Of a stretch of DNA of 64,000 bases, positions 15,967-25,291 are shown one piece after another (positions within the stretch are counted from its first letter, which is position 1; every line of letters starts with the position of its first letter). Made by a program: the position numbers and the translations under genes. Under the pieces are notes generated by a model. It saw nothing but the letters and a program-made list of their open reading frames with translations, made no database searches and had not been told where the DNA came from. Source of the stretch: JAJTHJ01 sp046316025 (GTDB lineage: Bacteria > Pseudomonadota > Gammaproteobacteria > Burkholderiales > Burkholderiaceae_F); NCBI GenBank assembly GCA_046316025.1, contig JBKCXU010000103.1, forward strand, positions 1 to 64,000. Reading direction: 5' to 3'.

Positions 15967-16644
15967 ATGGCGGTTCAGTTGCACGTCAATCTGCTGCCGC
16001 ATCGCGCCGAACGGCGCGAGCGGCTCAAACGGCTGTTCTTTGCGATGGTGGGCGTGAGCTTCGCCGTCGGCATCGGGCTGGTGGCGCTCGGCTGGGCGGT
16101 GCTCGAGGGCATGGTCGGTGCGCAACGCGCGCGCAACGAGTTCATCAGCGCGGAAAATCGCAAGCTCGAGGCGCAGATCCGCGAAATCGCCAGTCTGCGC
16201 CAGGATATCGAGGCCCTGCGCGCGCGCCAGCGCGCGGTCGAAGACTTGCAGGCCGACCGCGCGCAGCCGGTGGTGCTGTTCGACCAGTTGAATACGCAAA
16301 CGCCGGATGGGGTGTATCTGCGCACGGTCAAGCAGGACGGCATTAAGGTCGCCATCACCGGGTTGGCGGCGTCGCCTGAGCGCGTGTCGGAGTTCATGCG
16401 AAATTTGCAGAACAACTCGCCTTACGTGACGGCGCCGGAACTCGTGGAGAGCAAGATCGTCACGCAGGCGGACAAGGCGACCGGTCGGCAGTTGGTCGAG
16501 TTCGCGATGAATTTCCAGCTGCGGTCGGCCGCCGGCGAGCCGTCCGCAGCCCCCCCTGCCGGGGCGAAGCCTGCGCCGGCGACGCGCCCTGCGCCGGCGG
16601 CCAAACCCACCGCGGCGACGGTTAAGGAGCAACGCCATGGCTGA
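15967..16644 (+). CDS. pilN: Type IV pilus assembly protein PilN
   Basis: PilN is a bitopic inner-membrane protein that heterodimerises with PilO and holds PilM through its cytoplasmic N-terminus. The 225-residue protein begins with the conserved PilM-binding motif VNLLPHRAERRERLK. One membrane helix (FFAMVGVSFAVGIGLVALGW), a coiled coil (about residues 60-100) and a ferredoxin-like periplasmic domain follow. An Ala/Pro-rich C-terminal tail (about 30 residues of APATRPAPAAKP type) is unusual and may be a flexible linker. I start at ATG 15967; it overlaps pilO by 8 bp. Confidence 0.93.
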   Translation: MAVQLHVNLLPHRAERRERLKRLFFAMVGVSFAVGIGLVALGWAVLEGMVGAQRARNEFISAENRKLEAQIREIASLRQDIEALRARQRAVEDLQADRAQPVVLFDQLNTQTPDGVYLRTVKQDGIKVAITGLAASPERVSEFMRNLQNNSPYVTAPELVESKIVTQADKATGRQLVEFAMNFQLRSAAGEPSAAPPAGAKPAPATRPAPAAKPTAATVKEQRHG

Positions 16645-17275
16645 CGGGTTGCGTGGCTTCGTCGAGCAGTTCCAGGGGTTGGCACTCGAAAATGTCGGCT
16701 CCTGGCCGCCAGGGCCGAAGTACGCCGCCTGGGCGGCGGTCGTGGTGTTGTGCCTCGTCGGCGGCTGGTTCGCCCTGTGGAGCGGCCAGGTCGACGATCT
16801 GCGCCGTTTGTCCGCCGAGGAAGAGTCGTTGCGCGGGCAGTACCGGCAGAAGCTGCAGCAGGCGGTCAACCTCGAAGAGTTGCAGCGGCAGAAGGAATTC
16901 GTCAACCAGTATGTGCTGACGCTGGAAAAGCAGTTGCCCAGCCGTGCGGAAATGGAAGAGTTGCTGTCCGACCTGAACTATGCCTGGACCGGTCGCGGGG
17001 TGCAGTTCGGCTCGGTCAAGCCAGGCCCCCGGGTCGCGCGCGACTACTACGAGGAGCAGCCGCTGGCGCTGCGCGTTTCCGGCCGCTTTCACGATCTGGG
17101 CGCCTTTACCAGCGACTTGGCCAATCTGCCGCGGATCGTGACGCTGCAAAACCTCAATCTGCAGGCCGCCCGCGATGGGCAGGTCACGATGGAGGCGACG
17201 GTGCGCAGCTTCCGCTACCTGAGCGACGAGGAAGTGCAGGCCAAGCGGCGCGCGGCGCAGGCGCAGAAGAAATGA
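16637..17275 (+). CDS. pilO: Type IV pilus assembly protein PilO
   Basis: PilO partners PilN in the periplasm and connects to PilP. The 212-residue protein has a short cytoplasmic N-terminus, one membrane helix (YAAWAAVVVLCLVGGWFALW), a coiled coil (residues about 50-95, rich in E/Q/L/R) and a C-terminal ferredoxin-like fold (LALRVSGRFHDLGAFTSDLA, then IVTLQNLNL). Length and domain order are standard. The stop codon lies inside the ATGATG start region of pilP. Confidence 0.93.
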   Translation: MADGLRGFVEQFQGLALENVGSWPPGPKYAAWAAVVVLCLVGGWFALWSGQVDDLRRLSAEEESLRGQYRQKLQQAVNLEELQRQKEFVNQYVLTLEKQLPSRAEMEELLSDLNYAWTGRGVQFGSVKPGPRVARDYYEEQPLALRVSGRFHDLGAFTSDLANLPRIVTLQNLNLQAARDGQVTMEATVRSFRYLSDEEVQAKRRAAQAQKK

Positions 17276-17841
17276 TGACGTTCCTCCGAGCGACGCTGTT
17301 GCTGGTGGTCGCCGCTGCGCTGGGCGGCTGTTGGAGCTCGAGCGAGGACGAACTGCGCCGATGGATGGACGACGTGCGCAAGCAAACCAAGTCGGGTGTC
17401 GAACCGCTGCCCGAGCCCAAACGTTTCGTGCCGCGGCCCTACGAGTCGCGGGCGACGGTCGACCCGTTCGACCCGGCCCGCTCGGTGATTGCCTTGGATC
17501 GGCAACAGCGTGCGCGTGCCGGCGCCAGCGCCGTGCGTCCCGACCTCGATCGGCCGCGCGACCCGCTCGAAAGCCTTCCGCTCGAGCAGATCCGCATGGT
17601 GGGCTACCTGCGCAGCCGGGCAGGCAGCCCGATCGGGCTGGTCGATCCCGGCACCGGGACGACGCAGATTCTCGTTGGGCAATACATGGGGCAAAACTTT
17701 GGCCTGGTCACCGGCATCTCTGAAACCGAGATCAGTTTGAAGGAAATCGTGCAGGACGCTTCCGGTGAATGGGTCGAGCGTCCGGCGAAGCTCGAATTGC
17801 AGGGCGGCACGTCCAGTCCGTCCGCGGGGGGTAAGCGATGA
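17272..17841 (+). CDS. pilP: Type IV pilus lipoprotein PilP
   Basis: PilP is an inner-membrane lipoprotein that ties PilN/PilO to the secretin PilQ through its HR-like C-terminal domain. The 189-residue precursor has a lipobox (ALGGC) after a hydrophobic signal. A disordered Arg/Pro-rich linker follows, then the beta-sandwich domain (LEQIRMVGYLRSRAGSPIGL, TTQILVGQYMGQNFGLV, ITETEI-like strands). Two adjacent ATG codons (17272 and 17275) are possible; the first overlaps the pilO stop. It overlaps pilQ by 4 bp. Confidence 0.93.
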   Translation: MMTFLRATLLLVVAAALGGCWSSSEDELRRWMDDVRKQTKSGVEPLPEPKRFVPRPYESRATVDPFDPARSVIALDRQQRARAGASAVRPDLDRPRDPLESLPLEQIRMVGYLRSRAGSPIGLVDPGTGTTQILVGQYMGQNFGLVTGISETEISLKEIVQDASGEWVERPAKLELQGGTSSPSAGGKR

Positions 17842-19997
17842 GTACGGCACATCCGAGGGGGGCGAGGTGGATCGCCGCCGCGCTGCTGGTGGTGGTGCCG
17901 GCGCTGGGCGGTGCCCAGGCGCCGGTGGCACCTGCGGCCAACGCCGTCGAGAGGGTCGAGGCGACCCAGACCAGCGCCGGTGTCGTATTGACGGTGCAGT
18001 TGCGCAAGCCCATGCCGGCGGCTCCGGCGAGCTTCTCCGTGGCCAACCCGGCGCGCATCGTCGTCGATCTGCCCGGAATCGCCAACGAGGTGGGCCGCAC
18101 CGCGGTCGAACTGAACCGCGGCGACCTGCGCAGCGTCAATATCGTCGAATCTGAGGGCCGCTCGCGCCTGGTGCTCAACCTGCGCCAGCCGGTGCCTTTT
18201 TCGATCGAGCCGCGTGGCAACCAGTTGCTGGTCGCCTTGGGCGGAGTGGCTACTGCCGGCGCCTTCGGTTCAGCCGCTGGCGCAGCCGCCGCGCCAGCGC
18301 CTGGGCCGCGCAGCCTGCGCGGCGTCGACTTCCGTCGCGGCGTCAACAACGAGGGGCGGGTGGTGCTCGACCTGTCCGATCCGGCCACCACGGTCAACAT
18401 CAGGCAGCAGGGCGGGCAGGTCGTCGTCGAACTGCTCGACACGCAGCTGCCGGCCGGGCTGCAGCGTCGTTTCGACGTGACCGACTTCGGCACGCCGGTG
18501 GCAATGGTGGTCGCGCAACAAACCGGCGCCAATGCCCGCCTGACGATCGATGCGCGCGGACTGTGGGAGCACAACGCCTACCAGACCGACGAGCGGCTGA
18601 TCGTCGAGTTCAAGCCGGTCAAGGAAGACCCGACCAAACTCTTCCAGTCTTCCCGCCAGGGGTATCAGGGCGAACGGCTGTCGTTGAACTTCCAGAACGT
18701 GGACGTGCGCTCGCTGCTGCAGGTGATCGCCGACTTCACCAACCTGAACATCATCACCAGCGACAGCGTCGGCGGCAACCTCACGCTGCGCCTGAAGGAC
18801 GTGCCCTGGGACCAGGCGCTCGACATCATCCTGCAGGCCAAGGGCCTGGACATGCGCAAGAACGGCAACGTGCTGCTGATCGCTCCGCGCGACGAACTCG
18901 CCACCCGCGACAAGCTGGACTTCGAGCAGCGCAACCAGCTCGCGGATCTCGAGCCGCTGCGCACCGAGTACTTCCAGCTGAACTACGCCAAGGTCGATCA
19001 GTTCGTGCGACTGACCACCGACCAGAATCAGCGCATCTTGTCCAAGCGCGGCAGCGCCACTTTCGATCCGCGTACCAACCTTCTGATTGTCAACGACACT
19101 CCGGCCAAGCTCGAAGACGTGCGTCGCCTCCTGCAGCGGGTGGACGTGCCACAGCCGCAGGTGCTGATCGAAGCACGCATCGTCGAGGCATCGGATACCT
19201 TCAGCCGTAACCTCGGCATCCGCCTCGGCGGCACCTCGGGCTTCCCGACGCAGATCGGGAGCACCTCAGGCTACGGCAGCTTGAGCGGCCTCGGACCGAC
19301 GGTCTCACGCGGCGCTGGAGGCACGGTGACAACTGCTCCAGGCACCAGTTCGCCGGGCAATGCGGTGACTACGCCAAGCCTGGTGACCTCGTCGAACTTC
19401 GTCAATCTGCCGGGCGCCGGGATCGGCGGCTTCAATCCGTCGGGCATCGCGCTCACGCTCTTCAATGCCAGCCTGACCCGCGTGATCAACCTCGAACTGA
19501 CCGCGCTTGAGCAGGACGGTCGCGGCAAGATCATCTCCAGCCCGCGCGTGGTCACCGCCGACAAGGTCAAGGCCTCCATCGAGCAGGGCACGGAAATTCC
19601 CTATCAGCAGGCCACCTCCAGCGGCGCGACCAGTGTGTCGTTCAAGAAAGCGACGCTGCGGCTAGAGGTCACGCCGCAGATCACGCCCGAAGGCGGGGTC
19701 TTTCTCAATGTCCAAGTAAACAAGGACAGCCGGGGCGCGGAAACTTTGTCCGGCCCGGCGATCGACACCAAGAACGTGCAGACGCAGGTACTGGTGGAAA
19801 ACGGCGGAACGATCGTGCTGGGCGGCATCTATGAACAGCAGGAGCGCACCACCGTGACGAAGGTGCCGTTCCTGGGCGACATTCCGTATCTGGGATACTT
19901 GTTCAAGACCACGGCGCGCACCAACGACCGCAGCGAATTGCTGATTTTCATCACGCCGCGGATCGTGGCCGAGCGGGTGACGGCGGCGGCGCGGTAG
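17838..19997 (+). CDS. pilQ: Type IV pilus secretin PilQ
   Basis: PilQ forms the outer-membrane channel through which the pilus passes. The 719-residue precursor has a signal peptide. Two AMIN domains follow, for peptidoglycan binding (residues about 38-120 and 150-250), then a secretin-TonB short domain (SLNFQNVDVRSLLQVIADFT), N1 domain and secretin core with VGGN/IPYLGYLFK-type motifs and the closing ELLIFITPRIV. A Gly/Thr/Ser-rich stretch at about 470-520 lies where secretins have a variable loop. It ends the pil block; the usual next gene aroK is displaced by a lipoprotein gene. Confidence 0.96.
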   Translation: MSTAHPRGARWIAAALLVVVPALGGAQAPVAPAANAVERVEATQTSAGVVLTVQLRKPMPAAPASFSVANPARIVVDLPGIANEVGRTAVELNRGDLRSVNIVESEGRSRLVLNLRQPVPFSIEPRGNQLLVALGGVATAGAFGSAAGAAAAPAPGPRSLRGVDFRRGVNNEGRVVLDLSDPATTVNIRQQGGQVVVELLDTQLPAGLQRRFDVTDFGTPVAMVVAQQTGANARLTIDARGLWEHNAYQTDERLIVEFKPVKEDPTKLFQSSRQGYQGERLSLNFQNVDVRSLLQVIADFTNLNIITSDSVGGNLTLRLKDVPWDQALDIILQAKGLDMRKNGNVLLIAPRDELATRDKLDFEQRNQLADLEPLRTEYFQLNYAKVDQFVRLTTDQNQRILSKRGSATFDPRTNLLIVNDTPAKLEDVRRLLQRVDVPQPQVLIEARIVEASDTFSRNLGIRLGGTSGFPTQIGSTSGYGSLSGLGPTVSRGAGGTVTTAPGTSSPGNAVTTPSLVTSSNFVNLPGAGIGGFNPSGIALTLFNASLTRVINLELTALEQDGRGKIISSPRVVTADKVKASIEQGTEIPYQQATSSGATSVSFKKATLRLEVTPQITPEGGVFLNVQVNKDSRGAETLSGPAIDTKNVQTQVLVENGGTIVLGGIYEQQERTTVTKVPFLGDIPYLGYLFKTTARTNDRSELLIFITPRIVAERVTAAAR

Positions 19998-20062
19998 GGA
20001 ACTTCCGCTGCGCGGGAACAGTCAACCGGATAAGTGAAATCATCGAGAAGCGGGGAGGGATC

Positions 20063-21739
20063 ATGTTGCGAGGGCGGGGCAGGTTTTTCTTGGTCTTTGG
20101 CGCGGTTGTCTTGGCGGCAGCCGTTGTGGGTTGCGGTGGCGGTGAAGCGCCAGGCGTAGTGACCCCGCCGGCGGCTGGGAGCACGGCCTCGAATCTGGTT
20201 GTCACACTGGATCGGACCACAGTCCAGAACGGCACGACGACGCCCGTTACCGTCACCGTGACCGCCACGACCTCGACCGGACAAGCGGTCAGCGGGTCGG
20301 TGGTGACTCTTGCTGCCGACCCATCCGTGTCGATCTCTCCAGGGTCGCTCACCACGGGCGCCAACGGCAGCGCCGCCGCAACAGTCCGGTTGTTGAGCAA
20401 GGCCAACCGCGCAGTGACGGTCACCGCGCGCACGGGCACCCTGTCGGGTTCGTCCACGTTCGTGGTCCAGGGCGCCGCCTTGTCGGCGACGGTGGCGACT
20501 CCGCAACCTGCGGTCAACAGCCCGGTGAAGATCGACTTTGCTTTGCGAGATTCCGCGGACAGCCCGATGCCGAACGAAGCGATCAGCATCGTGTCGTCGC
20601 GGGGTAGTTTCGCAGCGGTCAGCGCGGTCACCGACGCGACGGGGTCCTACAGCCTGCAGTACACGGCCCCGTCCACGGCCGGCAATGACGTGATTTCGGC
20701 GCAGGCGGCCGGCGCCCGCCCGCTGGTCGATCCGGTGATTCAAGTCGGAGCCGTCACAGTGCCCCCACCGTCGTCGATTCCTGCATCGTTCACGCTACAG
20801 ACGCAGCCTTCCACCGTCGATTCAAACGCTTCCGGCTCGGCCAACCGTGCGCAGTTGTCGGTGACCGTCTTTAACGCTCAGGGACTTCCTGTGACCAATG
20901 CGCCTGTTCGTTTCACCCTAGTTGAGGGCGAAAGCTTTGGGCAATTGGCGGCAACCGGTACCGTAATTACCGATGGCACTGGCGTGGCGCGAACAGATTT
21001 TGTGCCCGGCGCAGCGGGGAGCGCGCAGGATGTGGTGCTGATTTGTGCCGAGGTGGAAAACTACAACGCCGCACCAGCCAACGTGATCGCCGGCTGTCCG
21101 ACCGGTCGGGGCGGCGTGCGCCTGACCGTCCGCAGTGCGCCGGTATCGGTAGTCATCGCGCCGGCGGGAACGATCATCGTTCCTGACGATTTGTCATACA
21201 TCTATCGCTTCGTGGTCCAAGTGGCGCGCGTGGGTGGTGCGGCCGTGGAGGGCGCTGCGATCTCGGTGGATCCGTTGGAACACAGCACTTACTACAAGGG
21301 CACCTGGAGCGCGACCTCTGGAAGCAACCGCCAACAGACCATCACCGCGGTTTGCCCGAATGAAGATGTGAACCGCAACGACATTATTGATGCCGATCCG
21401 AGCGATGCCGAGCGGCCCACAGAAGACAAGAACCAAAACGGCCGCCTCGACCCGCGGCGCCCGGTCAACTACTACTTTGTCGGCAATGGCAGGACGAATG
21501 CGCAGGGGCAAGCGTTTGTCGAGGTAATCTATCCGAAGGCTTTTGGCAGTTGGTTGTCGATGGAAATCAGTGTCCGAGTAACGGTGGGTGGAAGCGAGAG
21601 CCGAGCGACCTACTTCTTCGCCAGGTTGCCGGTTTCGGCGGAGGAAGTCGACGCTGACGGCGCCCCCGCTTTTGCTATCAGCCCGTTCGGAATCATTGGC
21701 GGCTCGACGCCCTCGGCAGGATGTCGTATTGCAGGGTGA
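20063..21739 (+). CDS. Lipoprotein with invasin/intimin-type Ig-like (Big_1) repeats and a calcium-site-like motif
   Basis: The 558-residue precursor has a lipoprotein signal (VVLAAAVVGC, lipidated Cys24). At least three Ig-like beta-sandwich repeats of the bacterial Big_1 type follow. Signs are VSGSVVTLAADPSVSISPGS, MPNEAISIVSSRGSF and VTNAPVRFTLVEGESFG, each followed by a T-D-G/A-T-G turn. Residues about 433-463 contain acidic, Asn-rich DVNRNDIIDAD and EDKNQNGRLD, resembling calcium-binding loops of dockerin or EF-hand type. A GGGGAGGG ribosome site precedes the ATG. It sits between pilQ and aroK with lower G+C than neighbours. A surface or periplasmic adhesion or pilus-accessory role is plausible but not shown. 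Confidence 0.8.
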   Translation: MLRGRGRFFLVFGAVVLAAAVVGCGGGEAPGVVTPPAAGSTASNLVVTLDRTTVQNGTTTPVTVTVTATTSTGQAVSGSVVTLAADPSVSISPGSLTTGANGSAAATVRLLSKANRAVTVTARTGTLSGSSTFVVQGAALSATVATPQPAVNSPVKIDFALRDSADSPMPNEAISIVSSRGSFAAVSAVTDATGSYSLQYTAPSTAGNDVISAQAAGARPLVDPVIQVGAVTVPPPSSIPASFTLQTQPSTVDSNASGSANRAQLSVTVFNAQGLPVTNAPVRFTLVEGESFGQLAATGTVITDGTGVARTDFVPGAAGSAQDVVLICAEVENYNAAPANVIAGCPTGRGGVRLTVRSAPVSVVIAPAGTIIVPDDLSYIYRFVVQVARVGGAAVEGAAISVDPLEHSTYYKGTWSATSGSNRQQTITAVCPNEDVNRNDIIDADPSDAERPTEDKNQNGRLDPRRPVNYYFVGNGRTNAQGQAFVEVIYPKAFGSWLSMEISVRVTVGGSESRATYFFARLPVSAEEVDADGAPAFAISPFGIIGGSTPSAGCRIAG

Positions 21740-21762
21740 GGTCTTGCGTCTCGGGCGAAGTC

Positions 21763-22305
21763 GTGTTTTTGTGTTTGGCCGGCATGCCCGGCGCCGGGAA
21801 GTCGACGGTCGGTCGTGAACTGGCCCGCCGTTTGGGCTGGGACTTCATTGATGCCGACGTGGAACTGGAGCGGCGCTGCGGTGCGTCTGTATCGACCATC
21901 TTCGAGATGGAAGGCGAGGCGGGGTTTCGCCAGCGCGAAGCGGCACTGCTCGACGAGCTGACGCAGCGTGCGGCCATCGTGCTTGCCACGGGTGGCGGTG
22001 CCGTGCTGGGGGCAGACAACCGCGTCCGGCTGCGCGAGCGCGGGCTGGTGATTTACCTGCGCGCCACGGTCGACGAGATTCTGCGGCGCACGCGCAACGA
22101 CCGCGCGCGCCCGCTGTTGCAGGTGGCCGACCCGCGCGCCCGGCTCGAGCAGTTGCTGTCCGAGCGCGCGCCGCTGTACGAGGAGGTCGCTCACGTGAGC
22201 TTCAACTCCGGCGCCGGCAATCCGCGCCGGCTGGTCGAGCGCATCCTCGATTGCACGGCAGTGCGTACGGCGCTCGGGCTGCAGCCTGGGGCGTCTCTAC
22301 AATGA
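21763..22305 (+). CDS. aroK: Shikimate kinase
   Basis: Shikimate kinase phosphorylates shikimate with ATP in chorismate synthesis. The sequence has P-loop GMPGAGKSTVG, shikimate-binding DADVELERR, the FRQREAALL segment, ATGGGAVL and the lid region RNDRARPLLQ. I start at GTG 21763 (180 residues) because the first beta-strand then sits near the N-terminus, as in the family. An upstream in-frame ATG at 21721 would add 14 residues and overlap the preceding lipoprotein gene. aroB follows 4 bp downstream, the classic aroKB pair. Confidence 0.92.
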   Translation: MFLCLAGMPGAGKSTVGRELARRLGWDFIDADVELERRCGASVSTIFEMEGEAGFRQREAALLDELTQRAAIVLATGGGAVLGADNRVRLRERGLVIYLRATVDEILRRTRNDRARPLLQVADPRARLEQLLSERAPLYEEVAHVSFNSGAGNPRRLVERILDCTAVRTALGLQPGASLQ

Positions 22306-22309
22306 CCGC

Positions 22310-23389
22310 ATGCTCAGCCTGCGCGTCGAACTTGGCGAACGTAGTTACCCAATCCACATTGGCCCGGCGCTGATCGGCCGGCTCGGCGAGTGGCTGGCGC
22401 CGCTTGCGCCGACCCGCGTTCTGCTGGTGAGCAATTCGACCGTGGCCCCGCTCTATGCGCCCGCGGCGACTCACGCGTTGTGGGCGGTCGCGCCGGTCGA
22501 GCAGTGCGTACTGGCCGATGGTGAGGAACATAAAGCCTGGCCCGCGGTGGCCGTCGTCCTCGATGCACTGATTGCGCTGGGCGCGGATCGCAAGTCGGTC
22601 GTGGTGGCGCTCGGTGGCGGCGTAATCGGCGACCTGGCCGGGTTTGCCGCAGCAATCTTCATGCGCGGCATCCGCTTCGTGCAGGTGCCGACAACCCTGC
22701 TGGCGCAGGTGGACTCATCGGTCGGCGGCAAGACCGGTATCAACTGGGCGGCGGGCAAGAATCTGGTCGGCGCATTTCATCAGCCGTCGCTGGTGGTGGC
22801 CGACACCGACACGCTGCGCACGCTGCCGGCGCGCGAGGTATCGGCGGGCTTGGCGGAGATTCTCAAGCACGGGCTGTTGGCCAACGCCGACTACTTCGGC
22901 GCGGTCGAGCGCGATCTGCCGGCGCTGCGTGCATTGGACAGCGAAGCGCTGACGCGGGCGATCGCAGGCTCTTGCTCGATCAAGGCCGGCGTGGTCGGTC
23001 GCGACGAACGCGAAAGCGGCGAACGTGCGCTGCTGAACCTCGGTCACACCTTCGGCCATGCGATCGAGGCCTTGACCGGGTTCGGTGCCCGGCTGCATGG
23101 CGAAGCGGTCGGATGTGGGCTGTGCCTGGCGGCGGATCTGTCGCGTCGCCTCGGCCTGTTGGGCGATGCGGAGGTCGCGCGCATCGAGTCCGCCGTTGCC
23201 GCCGCAGGGCTGCCGACGCGGATAGAAGGGCTGTCGCTCGACGCGGCCATGGCGTCGATGCGTGGGGACAAGAAGGCCGAAGCGGGGCAGGTGAAGTTCA
23301 TCGTGGTCGAACGCATCGGTCGGGCGGTGCAGCGGACCGTGCCCGATGATCTGGTCCGCGCAACCCTGGCCGCGGGCGGCTATCGGTGA
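22310..23389 (+). CDS. aroB: 3-dehydroquinate synthase
   Basis: AroB is an NAD- and Zn-dependent enzyme that cyclises DAHP to 3-dehydroquinate, step two of the shikimate pathway. The 359-residue protein has the NAD-binding GGGVIGDLAGFAAAIFMRG, the substrate loop PTTLLAQVDSSVGGKTGIN, KNLVGAFHQP, the Glu and His metal ligands in GLAEILKHG and NLGHTFGHAIE, and HGEAVGCGL. Length is typical. Its stop overlaps the GTG of the following dGTPase gene. Confidence 0.97.
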   Translation: MLSLRVELGERSYPIHIGPALIGRLGEWLAPLAPTRVLLVSNSTVAPLYAPAATHALWAVAPVEQCVLADGEEHKAWPAVAVVLDALIALGADRKSVVVALGGGVIGDLAGFAAAIFMRGIRFVQVPTTLLAQVDSSVGGKTGINWAAGKNLVGAFHQPSLVVADTDTLRTLPAREVSAGLAEILKHGLLANADYFGAVERDLPALRALDSEALTRAIAGSCSIKAGVVGRDERESGERALLNLGHTFGHAIEALTGFGARLHGEAVGCGLCLAADLSRRLGLLGDAEVARIESAVAAAGLPTRIEGLSLDAAMASMRGDKKAEAGQVKFIVVERIGRAVQRTVPDDLVRATLAAGGYR

Positions 23390-24525
23390 GCGGCAGTTTC
23401 GAGCGCAACCTCGCGCCGTACGCGGCGCACTCGGCCCGCTCGCGCGGGCGCGTGCATGCGGAGCCCGAGGCGGTCGGGCGCAGCGCCTTCCAGCGCGACC
23501 GCGACCGGATCGTGCACTCGACCGCGTTTCGCCGGCTCGAGTACAAGACGCAAGTTTTCGTCAACCACGAGGGCGATCTGTTTCGTACGCGGCTGACACA
23601 CTCGCTGGAGGTGGCGCAGATCGGCCGCGGCATTGCGCGCAACCTGAGTGTCAACGAAGACCTGATCGAAGCGATTGCGCTCGCCCACGACCTCGGCCAC
23701 ACACCGTTCGGCCACGCCGGGCAGGACGCGCTCGCGGCGTGCATGAAGCCGTATGGCGGCTTCGAGCACAACCTGCAATCGCTGCGCGTGGTGGATGAGT
23801 TGGAAGAGCGCTATGGCGCCTTCAACGGCCTGAACCTGAGCTTCGAAACGCGAGAAGGCATCCTCAAGCACTGCTCGCGCGCCAACGCGCGGCGGCTGGG
23901 CGATCTGGGTGAGCGGTTTCTCAAGAAGCGGCAGCCGGGCATCGAAGCTCAGATCGCCAATCTCGCCGACGAGATCGCCTACAACAACCACGATATCGAC
24001 GACGGCCTGCGCTCTGGCCTGCTATCGCTTGCGCAACTGGACGAAGTACCCGTCTTTGCGCGGCACGCGGCCGCGGTTCGCGCGGAGTATCCCGGCATCA
24101 CCGAGCGGCGGATGATCCACGAGACCGTGCGGCGGATGATCAACGCGCTGGTGCACGACCTGGTGGCCGAGAGCCGTACGCGGATCGCCGAGGCAAAGCC
24201 GCAGTCGATCGACGAAGTGCGCGCCGCCGGCGGCCCCTTGGTCGCCTTTTCGGCGCCTGTGCGGCGCGAAGCGGACGCAATGAAGGCGTTCCTCTTCGAG
24301 AATCTCTACCGCCACTATCAGGTGCTGCGGATGACCGCCAAGTCCAGGCGGATCGTCACGGAGCTCTTCGCCGCGTTCTTAAACGATCCGCGCTTGCTGC
24401 CCACCGACCATCAGGCTCGTGCCCTGACAGACAGACCGCGGGCGATCGCCGACTACGTCGCCGGCATGACCGACCGCTACGCAATCAAAGAGCATCGTCG
24501 CCTCTTCGGCATCGAAGAAAAATAG
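23386..24525 (+). CDS. dgt: Deoxyguanosinetriphosphate triphosphohydrolase-like HD protein
   Basis: This metal-dependent HD-domain hydrolase is of the dGTPase-like type, splitting dNTPs to nucleoside and triphosphate. The 379-residue protein has RRLEYKTQVF, metal ligand His in RTRLTHSLEVAQIGR, the HD pair in ALAHDLGHTPFGHAG, FEHNLQSLRVV and ADEIAYNNHDIDDGL with the fourth ligand. It starts at GTG 23386, overlapping the aroB stop. The TAG stop lies inside the palindrome that begins the adjacent RAYT unit, so the last residues (GIEEK) may have been set by that insertion. Confidence 0.93.
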   Translation: MSGSFERNLAPYAAHSARSRGRVHAEPEAVGRSAFQRDRDRIVHSTAFRRLEYKTQVFVNHEGDLFRTRLTHSLEVAQIGRGIARNLSVNEDLIEAIALAHDLGHTPFGHAGQDALAACMKPYGGFEHNLQSLRVVDELEERYGAFNGLNLSFETREGILKHCSRANARRLGDLGERFLKKRQPGIEAQIANLADEIAYNNHDIDDGLRSGLLSLAQLDEVPVFARHAAAVRAEYPGITERRMIHETVRRMINALVHDLVAESRTRIAEAKPQSIDEVRAAGGPLVAFSAPVRREADAMKAFLFENLYRHYQVLRMTAKSRRIVTELFAAFLNDPRLLPTDHQARALTDRPRAIADYVAGMTDRYAIKEHRRLFGIEEK

Positions 24526-24544
24526 GGGTCAGACCCCTATTTTT
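24518..24544. repeat. Perfect 27-bp palindrome, left flank of the RAYT unit
   Basis: The arms are 13 bp and centred on A24531, core GGGGTCAGACCCC with A-rich left and T-rich right ends. The palindrome contains the TAG stop codon of dgt (24523-24525). With its T-run it could also act as a terminator for dgt. Confidence 0.85.
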
Positions 24545-24560
24545 TCTTCATACTGGAGGC

Positions 24561-25250
24561 ATGCCGAGAAAACCCAGGCTGGCCGTGGCCGGCCATCCCC
24601 ACCACATCGTCCAGCGCGGAAACGACCGGCAGGACATCTTTCGCGACGACCAGGATCGACGCAAGTACTTGGATTGGCTGGGAGAACTTTCCGCTCAGTT
24701 CAACGTGGCGATTCACGCCTATGTTTTGATGCCCAACCACGTCCACCTGCTGGTCACGCCCGCGGAGGCGGCGGCGATGAGCGGGCTGATGCAGGCGCTT
24801 GGCCGCCGCTACGTGCGATGGTTCAATGATCGGCATCAGCGAACCGGTGCGCTGTGGGAGGGAAGGTTCTTTTCGAGCCTGATCGAGGCCGACCGCTACT
24901 TGCTCGCCTGCTACCGCTATATCGAGATGAATCCGGTGCGCGCCGGACTGGTCGCCGACCCGGTCGCCTACACATGGTCCAGCCATCGACATCACATTGG
25001 CTTGGGAATAGATCAGATTGTTAGCGATCACTCTCTTTTCTGGGCAATGGGCAACACGCCATTTGAAAGGCAGACCGCTTACAAAGACATGTTCGATCAC
25101 GGAAGCGAGTCTGACCACGTTCAAAGCATCCGAAAGGCCATTCGGCAAAACTTGGCGCTGGCCTCAGGCGCCTTTGTGGAAGCGACAACAATTCCCGCCG
25201 ACTATCTTCCGCGAACTCGCCAAGTAGGTCGACCAAGAAATCCGACATAA
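24561..25250 (+). CDS. REP-associated tyrosine transposase (Y1/HUH, IS200-like)
   Basis: The 229-residue protein begins MPRKPRLAVAGHPHHIVQRG, typical of RAYTs. It carries the HUH metal-binding motif in VLMPNHVHLLVTP (His60, His62) and the catalytic tyrosine region LLACYRYIEMNPVRAGL (Tyr118 or Tyr120), followed by the usual DPVAYTWSSHRHH. Such enzymes nick single-stranded REP hairpins and are thought to spread REP sequences. The gene appears intact. Its 3' third is clearly lower in G+C than its surroundings. It lies between dgt and gltB, flanked by the palindromes. Confidence 0.93.
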   Translation: MPRKPRLAVAGHPHHIVQRGNDRQDIFRDDQDRRKYLDWLGELSAQFNVAIHAYVLMPNHVHLLVTPAEAAAMSGLMQALGRRYVRWFNDRHQRTGALWEGRFFSSLIEADRYLLACYRYIEMNPVRAGLVADPVAYTWSSHRHHIGLGIDQIVSDHSLFWAMGNTPFERQTAYKDMFDHGSESDHVQSIRKAIRQNLALASGAFVEATTIPADYLPRTRQVGRPRNPT

Positions 25251-25291
25251 ATATGTCCCCTATTTACTGCATTTCCGTTGTGTGAGAAGAG

